Source: Sorghum bicolor (taxonomy: Eukaryota; Streptophyta; Magnoliopsida; Poales; Poaceae). From it: a stretch of 64,000 nt of DNA. Location: the NCBI RefSeq assembly GCF_000003195.3, contig NC_012870.2:25102501-25166500 (forward strand), given 5' to 3'. The notes beneath the pieces are model-generated. The model made no database searches. It was given only the letters and a program-made list of their open reading frames with translations, and was not told the DNA's origin. Below, one piece after another: positions 23,232 through 36,500 of this stretch (the first letter of the stretch is position 1; each line of letters begins with the position of its first letter). The translations under genes and the position numbers were made by a program.

Positions 23232-23420
23232 TGTTTTCCTAAACGCTAAACGGTAAACAGTCGGTCATCTGCCGTTTAGCCATTATTTGGGCTAAACAGT
23301 CCATTAAACGGGCTAAACGGTCAATTAAACGGACTAAACAGATGATTAAACGGAAACGGTGTGCCATTGTGTAGCGTTTACATGGCGTTTAAACGGTCTA
23401 AACGGCCGTTTAGGCGAACA
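23232..23420. mobile_element. Small element built of AAACGG repeats
   Basis: The left end TGTTTTCCTAAACG and right end CCGTTTAGGCGAACA are imperfect inverted repeats. The interior has about ten copies of TAAACGG or its complement CCGTTTA on both strands. The composition and palindromic build suggest a hAT-like MITE; no duplication was confirmed. Confidence 0.5.
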
Positions 23421-24290
23421 GTGACTATATATATCTAGAAAAACCTGAATAACTTATAATCAAAACGTGAAGAGTATATTTCATTTGGTGTAGGCAAACA
23501 AATCCCTCCTATAGCATATGAAATTATCTCCATTATCGTTTAGGACAACGGTATCCTTCACATGATGCTTGGAGATTCGTACAAGATTCGTTTTGTCATA
23601 CAAGAAAATCTGTGCATATTCAAAAAGGTTTAGTGGATAATTTTCCCAATGAATAAATTCTCATACTTATAACGGGCAGTTACCTTGCTGAGAGAGAGAA
23701 TATAGAAGAGAGAGGCATGTGTTTTGAACTTTTTATCTGGAATGTCCATGCTAGCAAGGATTTACCAGGGCATATATAATACATGAAATCCATTTCCTTT
23801 ATCATAGGTGCATGTTTAGTTGTTTTATCATATCAAGCTAATGAGCTATGTCAGCAACGATTGCATCGCCTTAAGTGGGCAAGGTTAGACAAGAATTAGC
23901 TTGGGCTTGGGGGCAGCTTGATTGCCCCGTCTTGCCTGGCTTTGCTGCGTCAATGCAAACCACAAAAGCTTGCTCGCTCGGGCGAGCCAAATCGGCTCTT
24001 TCGTGGGAGCAAGGTGAAGAATCTTGCCCGCACAATCCTTGAGATAACCGAGCAAGAGAACCAAACATGTTCCCTGGTTTGCTGTCCTCGCTAGGCAAGG
24101 CCCAACAATGTTAGTCTAACGAACCAAGCAAGCCCTTGGTTTTTTGTAACAATCCTTGCTTACAGTCCTTATTTCCTATCAAACACCTACCCTTACTTGG
24201 CAAAGCGGAGCGGTATCTAGCTGTTGACTCTTTAAAACCACCCTTCCATTTTGATCAAAATAATATGGCTTCTCAGCAGGAAGTTTAGTG

Positions 24291-24650
24291 CTAACCCCTC
24301 CAGCAAAGAGGCCTCTCATATTGAAGTTTACTTGGCAATGCAGATTGATTATCAAAAACAAATCTGCCATGTTGGTTAAGATCATAGTGAAACGGCCTCT
24401 CATATTGAGGTTGACTAAAAGTCAGGGCTGATTCACTAATATATGTAGCATGGGGTAAACTAACATTAGGATCACCAAACATCCTTTCCTCTAATTCATC
24501 AAATTTAGACATAATCTTATTCATAACATGAAAAAGAGGACAATCTTCAGTAGACCCATGTGCCTTTACCTCAGCTGTGGTTGTAGACTTGACGATGCTC
24601 CCCTGACCCATTAGACCAGTGAACTCGTCGTTGCGACTATTATTCCACAT
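24291..24650 (-). pseudogene. gag-like fragment of the truncated retrotransposon
   Basis: A 119-codon minus-strand frame starts shortly inside the LTR leader, and the gag start is expected in this position. It has a repeated QYERPF/QYERPL motif and no recognisable zinc knuckle or capsid core. Overlapping frames continue to about 24180 with repeats of the same words, indicating frameshift decay. The assignment rests on position relative to the LTR. Confidence 0.45.
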
Positions 24651-25469
24651 CTTGATAAAACAGGATCAAGACCAGATGCCATCGGCCTTTTGGGCCAGAT
24701 GCAACTGTGATGCTAAACATAAGAAAGATAGATTGGAACCGACGAACAGGCTAGGTCAGAAAGATCAGCTATATGAGATAACCGAACCAATCATCCCTAG
24801 CGGAGTCGCCAAAATGTGTGTTGATGTCGGATATGGTCTAATTTGATAAGGAGCTAGATCGCTTAATGTAGGGCCTAGCCAATTTTTAGATCGGCTGGCA
24901 TCTAGGGGATGTCTACACCTGAACCTTGTGCCTCTAGCAATGAGCGCGATACACAAGACATATCACGGGAGGAGACTCGCTGGGAGCGTGATACGCAAGA
25001 CACACTGGCAAGGTCTCTTGAGACTCGAAACCCCACACGCCCGGGAGGGAGGGTGCGGCGGCTATGGGCTGCTCTAGCCAGCCTGGCCGCTCTAAAGCTT
25101 CGCCGTCATCGATCCACTGTCTATGCAGCACCGAAGAAGAATGAGAAGTAGAGGGGAAGAGAAGATAAAAAAAGAGTATTAGATTGATTTGTTGTGTTTT
25201 GTGTTGATTGGATAGATGGGAACTCAATCAACCATGATCCTCTTATATATAGAGAGGAGGATGGTCTTATCCCAATAGAAAACCTCTTTCAATCTTATTT
25301 TTCAAGTTTCCCACAAGTTTAGAACAGTTTAGATTGGAATCGTGAAGGCTAGATCCAAACAAACCTTTTTATTAGGTCTACTGGAGTCGGAACTCCTGAC
25401 GTGGGTCAGAACTCCTGATGTTTGTTAGATCTTCCGACTCGTGTCAGAACTCTCGACTTGTGTTGGAAC

Positions 25470-25746
25470 CAGGGATGAAAACGGTACACATATTTTCTGA
25501 CCGTATTCGATACAAAATTTGTTTAGAGAGGTTTTAGAATTGTCCGTATCCAAGTCTAAATATTCAACATCTGATACCGTATCGGTATCCAAACACTTAA
25601 ATTGTATATTTATGATGTCAATATTTAATTGTATCTTATCCGATATGGTTAATATGATCCGTATTTGAATCCGAACCCAACCAGAAATATGAAAACAAAT
25701 ATGATATCGGTGATACCCGTTCGTATCCGATCCATTTTCATCCTTA
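25470..25746 (+). mobile_element. hAT MITE with perfect 8-bp TSD
   Basis: The element begins CAGGGATGAAAACGG and ends CCATTTTCATCCTTA, inverted with a few mismatches. GTTGGAAC lies exactly on both sides (25462-25469 and 25747-25754). An 8-bp duplication and CAGGGATG-type end are diagnostic of hAT. Length is 277 bp. It is inserted in the LTR at 24819-25925, so it is younger than that LTR. Confidence 0.88.
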
Positions 25747-26131
25747 GTTGGAACTCCCGACTTGGGTCGGAACTCCCGACAACAAAGCATTTTCTTGAGG
25801 GCATAACTTCTTCCAAATTAGACGTTCCATATATGTTTTTTTACGTCTCGACCAGAGAAACACAATGACGAAGTCCATTCCATATTTTGACAACTTCACA
25901 AAATGGACAATTTTAGTTGTCAACACCAGAAAAAAAATCAAATGAGCGAGCATCTCCAATAGTTTGGTAAATTTTGTTTCCAAAAACACAAAAAACCCGC
26001 TAACGAAACAAAAAGCCCCGTTAAACGAACGAGAAGAGCCCCGCTAAACGAACGAAGAGTCCCGCTAAGCATGAGGAGAAAGACCGATGCCAAACACGGA
26101 GCCCGCGCGCGTATTTGCGCGCTAGATAGGG

Positions 26132-29003
26132 TGAAGCGCCCCTGGTAAACCAGGAACTCAAATGTGATACAATACTAGTCCCAGGAGGCTAGTAACACAT
26201 TTATTACATCAGATAAGTTTCAGCGCAGTAGTCTTGGAAAGCGTGGACAACGAAGGCACGCTATAATAATAAGACACCAAAATACAACACAGGTCCAAAG
26301 GACCCAGAAACAAACGATATCGCCATCGAACATCTGACGAGTCCCAATGCCACAGGCTTAGTTGGGTGCAGACACGACCTTACTCGAACGCCACTTCGGG
26401 ATCGAAGTCCGGATCTTCCTCTGTTTAATAAAGCAAGGGTGAGTACAAAGTACTCAGCAAATCCAACCTTACCCTACGGAAGGGGATAACAGTATATATG
26501 CATATGGATAAATCAAGAATGAGGCTTAGTTCTATTTGTATAAAGCTATCTTTTTACACATGCAAGGTTTCATTTCACAAATACTGTTGTAAAAGACCTC
26601 TTTTTCCACATATGATAGTATTTCTAAAAAAAATGGGGGTTTGATCACAATTTTAAGTGTTGTTGAACCCTTGTTCCCACAACACAATGACAGTAAACCA
26701 TTTATTTCCAAAATCACACTCTCTCACATGCTTTCACTCATACCAACCCATCTAGTTGTTGAAACCAAACCATAACCCGTCCGAGACCGCGGACACGGCT
26801 ATCCAGATAGATTTACACTCTGCAGAGGTTGTATACTTTTCCCACAAGTAGGATACCATAACTTACACCGTCGTGCAAGCACAGATCCATCAAAGTCATT
26901 ACCCTCCATAGCTAAGTAATGGCGCTCACCACGGGAACACTAAGGCCACATTTCATGATACCACAATAATTCACAAAGCTCTTTTCATACATTTCCACAA
27001 TTTCACATATATCACTTAGTGTCCCGTTGCACACCTGCCTCCAGGTGATTGCCATACTAACTAGAGGGATTTAGACTAAGCCTTTCCCATGCAAGGCGAG
27101 TGGTTGTACGATAAATGAGTTAGGCAAGATGAATCATCAACTCAGTCCTTAATCGAGACAAGGCGGATATCTTCACGCTTAACCCCGCAAGGTATAAGCC
27201 ACAACACCAGGGCATCCCCAAAAGAGATCCCATCCGCCCCATCTCCATAGTAATCACATCTATAACTTGTTCATTAACCCTTTCACAATACCCACATTTT
27301 ATTTTCACCACTCACACCTTTTACTTTTAAAATCATTATATTTGGGAAAATATAGCGATGAGTATCCAGGATGAGTAACAAGTCCTAAGCATAATAATAT
27401 TTCTGTCATAGCATATTATTTGTTCCTAGGTTCGAACAAGACAATTACCGGTAATATCAATTCAAGGATGGCTATTCAACAAGTTTTAACTAAGCAGCGA
27501 AAATACTTCGTACATATATCGTACATGCAATATTTAAAACGGCTTCTACGGGTTGTGTTTAAAAATAGGATCAATATGCATCAAAGGGGATCGGTTGGAC
27601 TTGCCTCCGTCGGCGTCCTCGGCAAACTCCTGCTGACAGTCCGGGTCCTCGGCGTCAAACTCGCGGTACTCGTCTCCAACGTTCTCGTTTTCCGGCTCGT
27701 TCACTCCGTCAACTAAAATACGCGACGAACGACACAGACAATAGGCACAGATAAATAATCATATAAATTCAAATGAGCTCCAAAAATCATGAAATTAATA
27801 TGGGAGGTAGATCATGATTTTAAATGAATTTAGGAAAAAGAATTATTAAAATTAGAGTTAGCATGTGGCATTTGTGAAATGGCCGGAATTTAATCATGCG
27901 AAAAAGGCTAACGATGATTAAGGAATGGATGCTTCGCGTGGGCATTTGTTTGGCTGGTAGTGCATGTTGCATGCATGCATGTACTATTTGGAGTTAATGC
28001 TTGGCCCACACATGCATGGTTAGAGAGAAATTAGCAGGGGTCATTAGAACTCTTCTGTATATCATGGTTCTATTCGTGGAGTTCTTGGCAGTGAACCGGT
28101 ACAGACAAATACATGGAAAAATACAGAAAAAATACTACATAAAGACAGAGAAGAGCAAGGAGATGCTCATGAGCTGCTCACCTCGTCTTGCGACGACAGT
28201 CGAGCTCGGCTTGTGCGTATGGCCGTATACGGTATACGCGAAGTGAGAGCGAGTGAGCGAGTGAGTGAACGTGTTTCTCGGGTGGTGAGAGTGAGCACCC
28301 GAGGCTGGCTTTTTATAGGCCGAAGCGCTCAGCTGCGTGCCATTAAAAATGCTACTGTAGCGCATGGTCGGTGCCTAATTTCATACGAAGGACGATGTCC
28401 CATTTGCATGCACGTTGCATGCAAATGGACGGTGCCTAATCACCATGTCCTTTGCATGCAGGTGCATGCAAATGGACGGTGGCATGCTTGTCCTGCATGC
28501 ATGCATGTATGAGATATATTCATATGTGTGGGTGCACTGCTATGCTTTCTTGCATGTAAACTTGCTGGTACTCGCTGTTATTTGTGCGCGAAAATATAAA
28601 TGGTGCCTAATTGTACGTTGCGACTTGCTATCTTTTTGTACAGCAAAAGAGGCGCGGGAAAAGGCAAGAGGTGGGGCCCGCATGCCGCGGTGCGCGCGCG
28701 AGCGAGTGCGCTCGGCGAGGGGGCCGGGCGTGAGTGCGCTGCGGCGCTGATGGTGGTGGGGTCGGCGCACGCGCCGTTGCCGGGTATCGGGCAGAGCGAG
28801 CGAGCAAGAGGGATAAGTAGCGGACATACGATGCTCATGCCATGCGGTGCAGGTTATATTTAAAGATGGATAATTAGAATGGATGGAAAAAGAATTAGAT
28901 GGAGATACTATAGAGCTCAAATTATTTTATAGTTTTTGAAATATATTTTGAAAATAATTTTTAATGCGAGTGATTTTTGAATGTGAATTTTTGGGATGTT
29001 ACA
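26132..29003 (-). mobile_element. Large (2.87-kb) solo LTR, TSD TAGGG
   Basis: The plus-strand ends are TGAAGCGCCCC and GGGATGTTACA. On the minus strand this reads TGTAACATCCC...GGGGCGCTTCA, a standard grass gypsy LTR. TAGGG flanks both ends exactly (26127-26131 and 29004-29008), so one LTR remains after recombination. A minus-strand CCTATAAAAAG promoter lies near 28310. There is no coding region with family resemblance. Short open frames such as 28213-28512 and 28540-28920 are incidental. Confidence 0.88.
28401..28472. promoter_or_regulatory. Two TTTGCATGCA palindromes upstream of the LTR TATA box
   Basis: CATTTGCATGCA-CGT-TGCATGCAAATG (28401-28427) is a perfect palindrome with 12-bp arms, and TTTGCATGCA-GG-TGCATGCAAA (28451-28472) has 10-bp arms. 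Each arm holds the RY core CATGCA recognised by seed B3 factors. They lie about 85-155 bp upstream of the minus-strand TATA near 28310, a normal enhancer position. Confidence 0.5.
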
Positions 29004-29285
29004 TAGGGAGATATGCCAAATTAGAAAAGATGAGAAATTGAGATACCAAACTGTTGGAGAAGATTTTTTTTTATTTTACTAAAAAATTATAGATGGTAAG
29101 TCATTTACCAAACTGTTGGAGATGCTCTAAGGTTATAAGGTTATGGTTGGTTTCCTGGTAACCTTGCCTCGCTTAGCTTGACTGAGCAAGTCTTGTCTTG
29201 CAAATGTTGTTGAGCGAAATTTACGCTCACAAGAAGCAAGCTTAAATCTTGTCCGCACAAGCTACGAAGGCAAGCTTGCTCAGTT

Positions 29286-29659
29286 TAGAGCATGCCAACC
29301 GTTTGGCAAATAGACTTTGCATTCATGTATTTGCAAAAAAAATCTAAAAAACACATATCCAGCGGTTTGGGTAATTGGACTTTGCAAATTTGTTAACTTG
29401 GCAAATAAAGGGGAAAGACTCCCATATATGCCAAGCCCCTCCGCGCTTGGCATTGCGTCCCTCGCGCGAAATCCGTCGCTCCCGCGCGTGGTCGCACGAC
29501 TACTCTTTCCTCCCGCCGCCAGATTTTTTTTTTGCCAAGTAATTAATACAAATCATTGAAGATTGTCTCTTTTCACCTTTGCTATATTTATTTGAGACTT
29601 GACAAACTTTCTCATTTGCTAAACAAATTATACAAAACGATTGGGGTTGGGATGCTCTA
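29286..29659. mobile_element. MITE with TAGAGCATGCCAACC ends
   Basis: The left end TAGAGCATGCCAACC and right end GGTTGGGATGCTCTA are 15-bp inverted repeats with one mismatch. The element is 374 bp. Its interior includes TTTGGCAAATAGACTTTGC and a GC-rich patch at 29430-29520. No coding capacity is seen. Confidence 0.65.
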
Positions 29660-29858
29660 CATCACAGTAGGATCCAAAGCGGCCCCAGACCCTCCCGTCG
29701 CCTTCCCACTTGGCAGTGAGGGGATTTGGCTCACTTGGCCTGGCAAAGAAAAAAAATCTTGAAATCCCGATCGCCAAGCTAGCTGGCAACTGTTAAGGAA
29801 ACTAAACGCAACAATTCTTCCCCGATCAGGCAAGCTAAGGTCAAGCAACCTGCCGACC

Positions 29859-30195
29859 ATCTCCAACAACTTGGTAAAATTCACTTATCAAATCTTGAGT
29901 TATAGCAAGTTGCTAATTTGTTTAGCAAAAGAAAAAAGGATGTGTCTTCAATAAATTGTTATTCTCATTTGGTAAAAATAGAGGATAACAAATGAGACCT
30001 GCTCACTTGGTAAAAGAATATATGTCTCCAACAAGTTGCGCTCGGATAGCAACTTGCCAAATCTCGGCAGTAGAAACCTCTGGATAGCAACTTGAAAAAT
30101 TTAGCAAGTTGAGATAAGGAGTTGTTGGAGGAGGATTTTTATGCTTTTAGCAAATTTGGTAGGATAGCATGTTGAAATACCAAGTTGTTGGAGAT
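29859..30195. mobile_element. MITE with 18-bp perfect ATCTCCAACAACTTGGTA ends
   Basis: ATCTCCAACAACTTGGTA at 29859-29876 is exactly inverted at 30178-30195. A second inner pair of TCTCCAACAAG/GAGTTGTTGGAG words lies at about 30028 and 30119. It belongs with the split element at 25948-29127 by end sequence. Confidence 0.7.
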
Positions 30196-30588
30196 AACAA
30201 GAGAAGACATGAATTTCATAGGAATTGAGAAAAAAAATATCAGCAATCAATACAGAACTCGAGGGAAATTAGTGTGCACAAGCATTTCCAAGAGGAAGCT
30301 TTATTAGAATAAAGTTACAAACTGTTTTGGTAAAACGCACCTTCATCCACTTCAATACTTCATAGAAAGATGCACCCGTTTCTATTTATTAGATATATGT
30401 TTACAGTATATATATTGCAGGTATTTAAGCCAGATGACCTCACCTGATCCTGATAGACAGTAGTTACAGTGTTCACTTCAAATTGGCCAGGACACTAGTA
30501 CTAGATTAGGGACATACAACATCTTATTCAGGTTATACGACACAGGACGCAGGGTGGAAAGAGGCCAACAGGTAGCTTTCAAATTGTC

Positions 30589-33500
30589 TCAACGAGCTTC
30601 AACAGCTTGGCCTTCTGGCTTGAGGAGCTTGTCCAGATACTCCTTTCTGAAGGGATGCAACGACTCCATAAGGAACAGGTCATCATGAGAGATCCAAGAT
30701 AGAACCGTGATGATAATGGAACTCAAGGGTTTACCTCGCTGGCAGATGATCATGGGGACGGTTGTACGGCGTCCAAACAGGCTCGCCAACAAAGAGACGC
30801 ATTGCCTGCAAAAACATGCTTGTGATGATCGCAGTAGCACAACTCCAGTAACAATGCACGCGGATTCTAAAGTTAATGTTACACAACATTGTAGAAAAGA
30901 TGAAGGTTGTAGCTTCAAGTAAATAGTGCACATCATTCTAGTAACAAAGTAAAATTTGCAGATTATTCGGTGATGATGTTACTTTCTTAGCAATATAAGT
31001 GATTCAGGCATTCAAATTTGAATCAAGTACAAAGGCATGCAAGTTCAAAGTGGTGCATGTGAATCCCTTTTTAAAGCCACACATATGATCGTGTTTTCAC
31101 CCAAAATTTTGGGAGTCCATACATTATAATTATAACACAATGCTTTCAGTGCAGAAACTCAAATGGAGGCATGTGAATCAAAGTTCATAAATATGTATCA
31201 GTTTCAAAGGAATTCCAGAACAGTCACTGCTCAATGACAACAAAAATGATATGTGCAATCCATTTTCTCACTAACATATCAGATAAATCTGATCCTATAG
31301 CCTGGTAAGTTCAATACTTAGTGTCACATGCCATAAGGTCTACAGCAGCGCAAGCAGAGGGCTAGGCCTGTGCTATGAGCACGTGAGTTAGCTAGTTCGG
31401 CAATCTTATCTATTAAGGAGTTGTCGCAGAATAGATCAAGCAAGTTATCTCTAAATCATATCTTCTCGTTCACTTCCTCACACAACACCTGCTCTCCCTG
31501 TGCATCGCCTCTACTACATCAACACCACAGCCTCCACCGCGGCTCCAGAGGTCAGGCCACCATGCATTTCTGGGGCCAAGATCAACCACCAACACAACTA
31601 AGGCTATTATCCAACAAAAAACAGTGCAATAACACGTGTGTACCTTGATATAGTTCTCATTGTCCAATGTGAAGCGGTGATACATCCCTGCAGGAAGAAC
31701 AATCATGCCTCCTTTCTTCACTGCTACACGGATCCACTGGTCATTTTCGTCCCTCACATCAAAGTATCCTAGAAAACATAATCTTTGCTTCTCAAAATAT
31801 TCACATTGTAATATGGTCAAACATAACAAGATACATACCACTCCCTTCAAGGCAATAGCGTATTTCTTCATCAGTATGCAGGTGCTCTTCAAAGAAATTC
31901 TTTATCTTAATCTCATAATTTGGCAGCTTCTCTGGGCATACATCACAAATGTCCTGTAAATAGCCAATCAATGATTGCCTATTATATTTCTTATATTTGA
32001 CTTTACTAATACCAAACAGTACGAGACTCAAACAAAACATAATAAACCATCATTGCAAATCAAGGAGTACAGACAAACCATGTAAGAGTACCCTCTGGCT
32101 TCACGGATTTTCTTGAGGTTCTCATCATTCTCCCAGTTGTCAGGATTCAGGCGCCAGCTGATGATTCCCAGTTCTAGATAAAAAATATGCAATTGTTTTA
32201 ACTTGTACAGGCAGGGAATTAAATATACGCCCCTTGTACAAGAGTACAAGCACAGCACAAGCTATAGTTAATAAGTTGAGCTGCCGATGTACATACCTGA
32301 AAGCTTATCAAGAGGAATGAATTCTTTGGGATCACGGTGATGAGGAAGCCTCTGGTCTTCTTCACTATCGTCCATGTACCATGCTTCAATAACCTCCTGC
32401 TTACCATCCTATTGAAGGAAAATAAAAGGAATAAGCTTATAAGTGCAACAATCAAAGACAGGTGACAATACAGATAATCATTGCTGGGAATAACAATGTG
32501 CAAGTTGATCTAAGGTTAGTCGTAGAAGTAATGCAATTGAACATATCTATCGGCATAATGATGGAAATGGCAAGGCAACTGATATGAAGTAACAGGTCTA
32601 TGAACCTTTGTTTTCTGTATGTGAAACATGAAAGAGCCTACATCACGAGGTTCCTAATTTGTACTTTTACCAGAAACAACGACTTGAAATTTGGTTGTCA
32701 TAGTCAAATACTCAAATGTTAAAAAAGGTTTCTCTTTACTGATTACCAATTTCAATAGCTGATCTTTCTTTTTCACAATTTACCTAGTTGTTCCTGATCC
32801 TTTAACAGAATAGACAGACATTTTAAGAATTTATGATCCTCAACAAGAGAAGACAAACAAAAGCATTCAAATTGGAAGTGAAACCACTGTTAGCCATATC
32901 CCTATAAGGTTCACTGTAAGTGTAAGTGTAGATCAAGAAAGAAACCACTATTTTGCTTATGCTACTACAGCAAAAAAAAAAAAAAAAAAACAGAGAATGG
33001 AGATGAAAAAGAAAAACATGAACACTTCTGGAATATTGACCTACAGGACATCAAATAGTTAATTTTCATAAATTGCAGCACCACAGGATAGTAAATTATC
33101 TTGACTTCACAAGTTTCCTTGTGGAAAGAAATTCAAGGTCTTGCACTATGTGATTTTGCATTAAACAGACATAATTACATATTCTCATTAATCAAGGCTG
33201 CAGAAAGGAAGGAACAACAAGAAGTGGGAAGGATGCCGAAAAAACTACTAAGTATTGTTTGGTTGAATAGTTGTTAGACTAAACTAAACCAAAGGAGGTC
33301 AATGGATAGCATTCTTGGGGGATCCTCCAAGCCTCCAAGTGTTAAGGAACCAGTGAAACAAAGTAGTAAATGATAGTGAGGTCGTACAGAAAAACCCTAT
33401 AAGGCCTCCTTTGGCAGTACAAAATCCCGCCGGGTTCCATGCAGATTCCCTGGGCCAGGAAAACGCGGGGCAAGCTCCCCTGGGCCAATTCCTCGCGCCG

Positions 33501-36500
33501 TTTGGAAGCTCACGAAACACGGAATGCAGCCCCAATCCCTTTGTTTTCCACGAGGCAGGAAGCCACGAGTCATCAGGCCGGGAGCGCTTCCCTGCCCGTT
33601 GTCTCGCGAGTGGCAATCGCAACGTATCGTGCGTCATTTCTTCTCCCCGATTCCACCTCGACTGAGACTGCCCATTCCGCCGTCGTCACCATGGATCATC
33701 TCCTATGCCGTCACCTCCGCTGCGTCTCCTCTACCAGCATGGCAACACCTCCGCCTCCGCATAGTGAGTCTCAAACCTCCTCCTCCATCCGCACCTCCCT
33801 GCATCTGCTAGGGTTTCTTCTTCTCTCTGTTCCACTCACTGGCCCTTGTTAGATCCAGATTTGGACAGCAACCGGTTGTTTGTGTGTTTACTTGGAGGAA
33901 CAAAGCAGCTGCATGTCGAGAGAGCAAGGGAGGCGCGTTTTAGCGGTGGTGCTCAGCGGTGAGCAGGTGAAGCGGCAGCGTGGCAAAGCAGACTGCTGTT
34001 GCTAACTGAACGAGTTCAGTCATAATCTCACTCAGTTAGCTCTCTGATCTTTTGATTTCATGTGTAAATGATTTAGTCAGCCTTAGCAAAAGTTATTTGT
34101 GGTCCAGTGAGCCACTATATTGGTTTAAGGATCAAAATAGAATTATCAACTGTTTGTTATAAGATATAAAGGTCCTAAGGTTTGGTAAATTTGGTATAGA
34201 ATTAAGAATTCAAGATTTAGCTTCCGAGTTAGCAAACTGTTGTCTCTTGGCAAATTTGAAGGGCTTCAAAACTATTGATCCTGATATGTTAGTTAACATG
34301 AACAAGGCCATTTGATATACCAAGATTGATACTATAGATTTGTTCAAAATTTCCAGAAATGTTATTCCTAAAACTGCTTTCACACTTAGCTTCCAAACTG
34401 AATGTCAAATTTGCTTTTAGAGTTGCAAGTATAGGGTTCATACTTGCAGTTTGTCAGTCAAACTTTAACTCTGCCATATAAAATTTCTTCCAATCCTATA
34501 TGCATGTGGTCCGTACAACCTTAAGCAAAACTGCTCTATTCCTGATCTGTCATCTGTATCTCTACCTTACTTGTTAAAGCACATATATGAATTAGTCTTT
34601 GAACTGGTAGATCAAGGAGCTCAAAGGTTACTTGCTAAAAAATATTTTTAGATATGAACTTCATAGTTCAGAGCTAAGTTGCAGAGATATATCAAACAAC
34701 TTTCTTTAGCATTTTTGTTTGGTTCAAATTATTATTAATATTAGATCTTTGATCAGCAAGGAGTACATTATTTGATAGCGCCCGCCATACATAGTTCCAA
34801 TTTAGGGTGAACTATTGACATAAGTTCATAAATAAAATTTCTTTACAATGAACACCAAACCTTGAACAATTTAACTATTTTTAGCTTCGCAAATTGCAAG
34901 TAACTTTTACATCTTCTCAAAATATTGAAATTTAAACATCACATAAAATTGGATTTTCACCAAATGTTTATCTGAGCTTTATTTTAAGCTGGACCACATC
35001 TTATAGTCAATAACTTTTGTTTCGGAAATTTGCTAAGTATTTAAGAAAAACTTATTTGGTTGTCCTCCAAATATGGTCAAAACATCATGATTACATACAA
35101 AGCAAAAAGAATTACTGACTATGCTGTAGTTTGAAACCCAGAAGCCGCCGCTGCCATCTACCTACTGTAATCTAATATGCCACATGTGTCCTGATCCCTG
35201 TGTCAAGCTACACCAACCGGCCATCTTCAAGTGCTGACTGAAGAAGGTGTTCCTCCTAGATAGCAGGCAGCAAGCGTCCAGGAGTTGGAGCAGCCATCGA
35301 TGCCCAAGTGAGCAGCGTGTCCAATGATGAGGCCTCTGTGTCGAGCAGAGGTGGTTTGATAAGCAGGCGTTTCTCCTTTCCATCTAATTTCTATTAACAA
35401 TTCCTTGATTTTATAATGATAACCTTCTATTTAGATTAGCATCCAGATAGCAACTCAGACATTATAATCAATCCATTGATAAACATTCAGTCTGACATTC
35501 TTGCTACATCTTGTTGTGTAAGTAATTCAGCAAAATTCTTTTCCATTGAGCTTTTCTGAAAACCATCTAAGGCTTAGGAACCTGGAACTTTTGAATTGCA
35601 ATGTGCGATAGCTTAAATCATCATGTTTTTTAAGGACATTGACTGTTGTGTGGTTGCACTTGGTTTTCCTCTGAATTCTGAAAGTAAAAGTCAATTACAC
35701 AAATACAAAGGATGTTGCAAGCTAATTCTAGTTCTATATGCCTGTGATTAGAATGTTAGTTCTGAGCATTCTCAATTTAGGATTTCCATTCAATATATGG
35801 TTATCATGATATGATTTTGCAGCATTACTATTATGTAGTCTCTACTCTAATTTTTACTCAATGTATCTGCAGGAGTTTAACAGAGAAATAAGGTTTACAT
35901 GAAGATTTTGATCCAAAGAAATCATCTGCAAGATTGAGGAAGCTGCAAAAGTGTCAAGTTTTTAATTAGTTAATGGTTATTGCAGATAGTCTCAGTTTAT
36001 ATCATATTTTAACTATCTATGTATTTGAATAGAGAGACATGTGATATATTTTGTCCAGTACAATTTTCATAAAGTACAGACAAATGTTGTCATATATTTT
36101 TGTTGGTTAAATTTAAGTTTCGCGGTCTTCAGGTTTTGGTTTCAGAAAGAATCTAACGTTCTCATTTGGACAGCATGCTTAGTTTGAATGTGACAGGTTT
36201 TTTTATTTTTTGAGCTATTTGTTATATCCTTGAATTGCTACCCCTTGTTTAGCATTTTTTTATGTTACTCACTTTCCTATTCACTTGCATTTTATGTTTT
36301 TATAAAACATATGTATCATCGGATGATCCTTCATGTATACATATTGCTGGTTTGTCTAAGTCAACAGTTATAAACCAACACCCTGGGAAAGCTTCCAAAT
36401 AGCAATGGGGAAGTTACCCCATGCGGGGATATCCCCCCAGCGTGGACGGGGATTGCCTTGTCCAAAAAATTCCCTCCCACCTGATCATTTCCCTGGGTTA

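Larger units (their letters stand above)
22168..24179. other. Intergenic with two MITEs, no gene
   Basis: Beyond the HSFA2 promoter there are two MITEs (22844-23053 and 23232-23420) and AT-rich sequence. Repeated GCAAG/CTTGC words between 23870 and 24150 recur at 29150-29290, suggesting pieces of one decayed repeat family. Confidence 0.5.
24180..25925 (-). mobile_element. Truncated LTR retrotransposon: LTR plus start of gag
   Basis: An LTR in minus orientation spans 24819-25925, with inverted ends TGTTGA...TCAACA. A minus-strand TATATATAAG promoter motif lies near 25240. Directly beyond its 3' end, on the minus strand, is CACATTTTGGCGACTCCGCTAGGGA, the leader usual just inside grass gypsy 5' LTRs. 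A gag-like frame then follows to about 24290. The rest of the element and the second LTR are missing. The LTR contains GTCGGAACTCCCGAC-type tandem words and is split by a hAT MITE. Confidence 0.65.
25948..29127. mobile_element. MITE split by a solo LTR
   Basis: GAGCATCTCCAATAGTTTGGTAAA at the left and TTTACCAAACTGTTGGAGATGCTC at the right are 24-bp inverted repeats with one mismatch. Removing the nested LTR and one copy of its duplication leaves a MITE of about 300 bp. The ATCTCCAACA end matches the intact element at 29859-30195. No target duplication could be confirmed, so its superfamily is open (Mutator-like is possible). Confidence 0.7.

Noticed and set aside
28540..28920. Overlapping frames in the solo LTR near its right end
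   Set aside because: They fall in a GC-rich LTR segment bounded by the TAGGG duplication and match no protein family.
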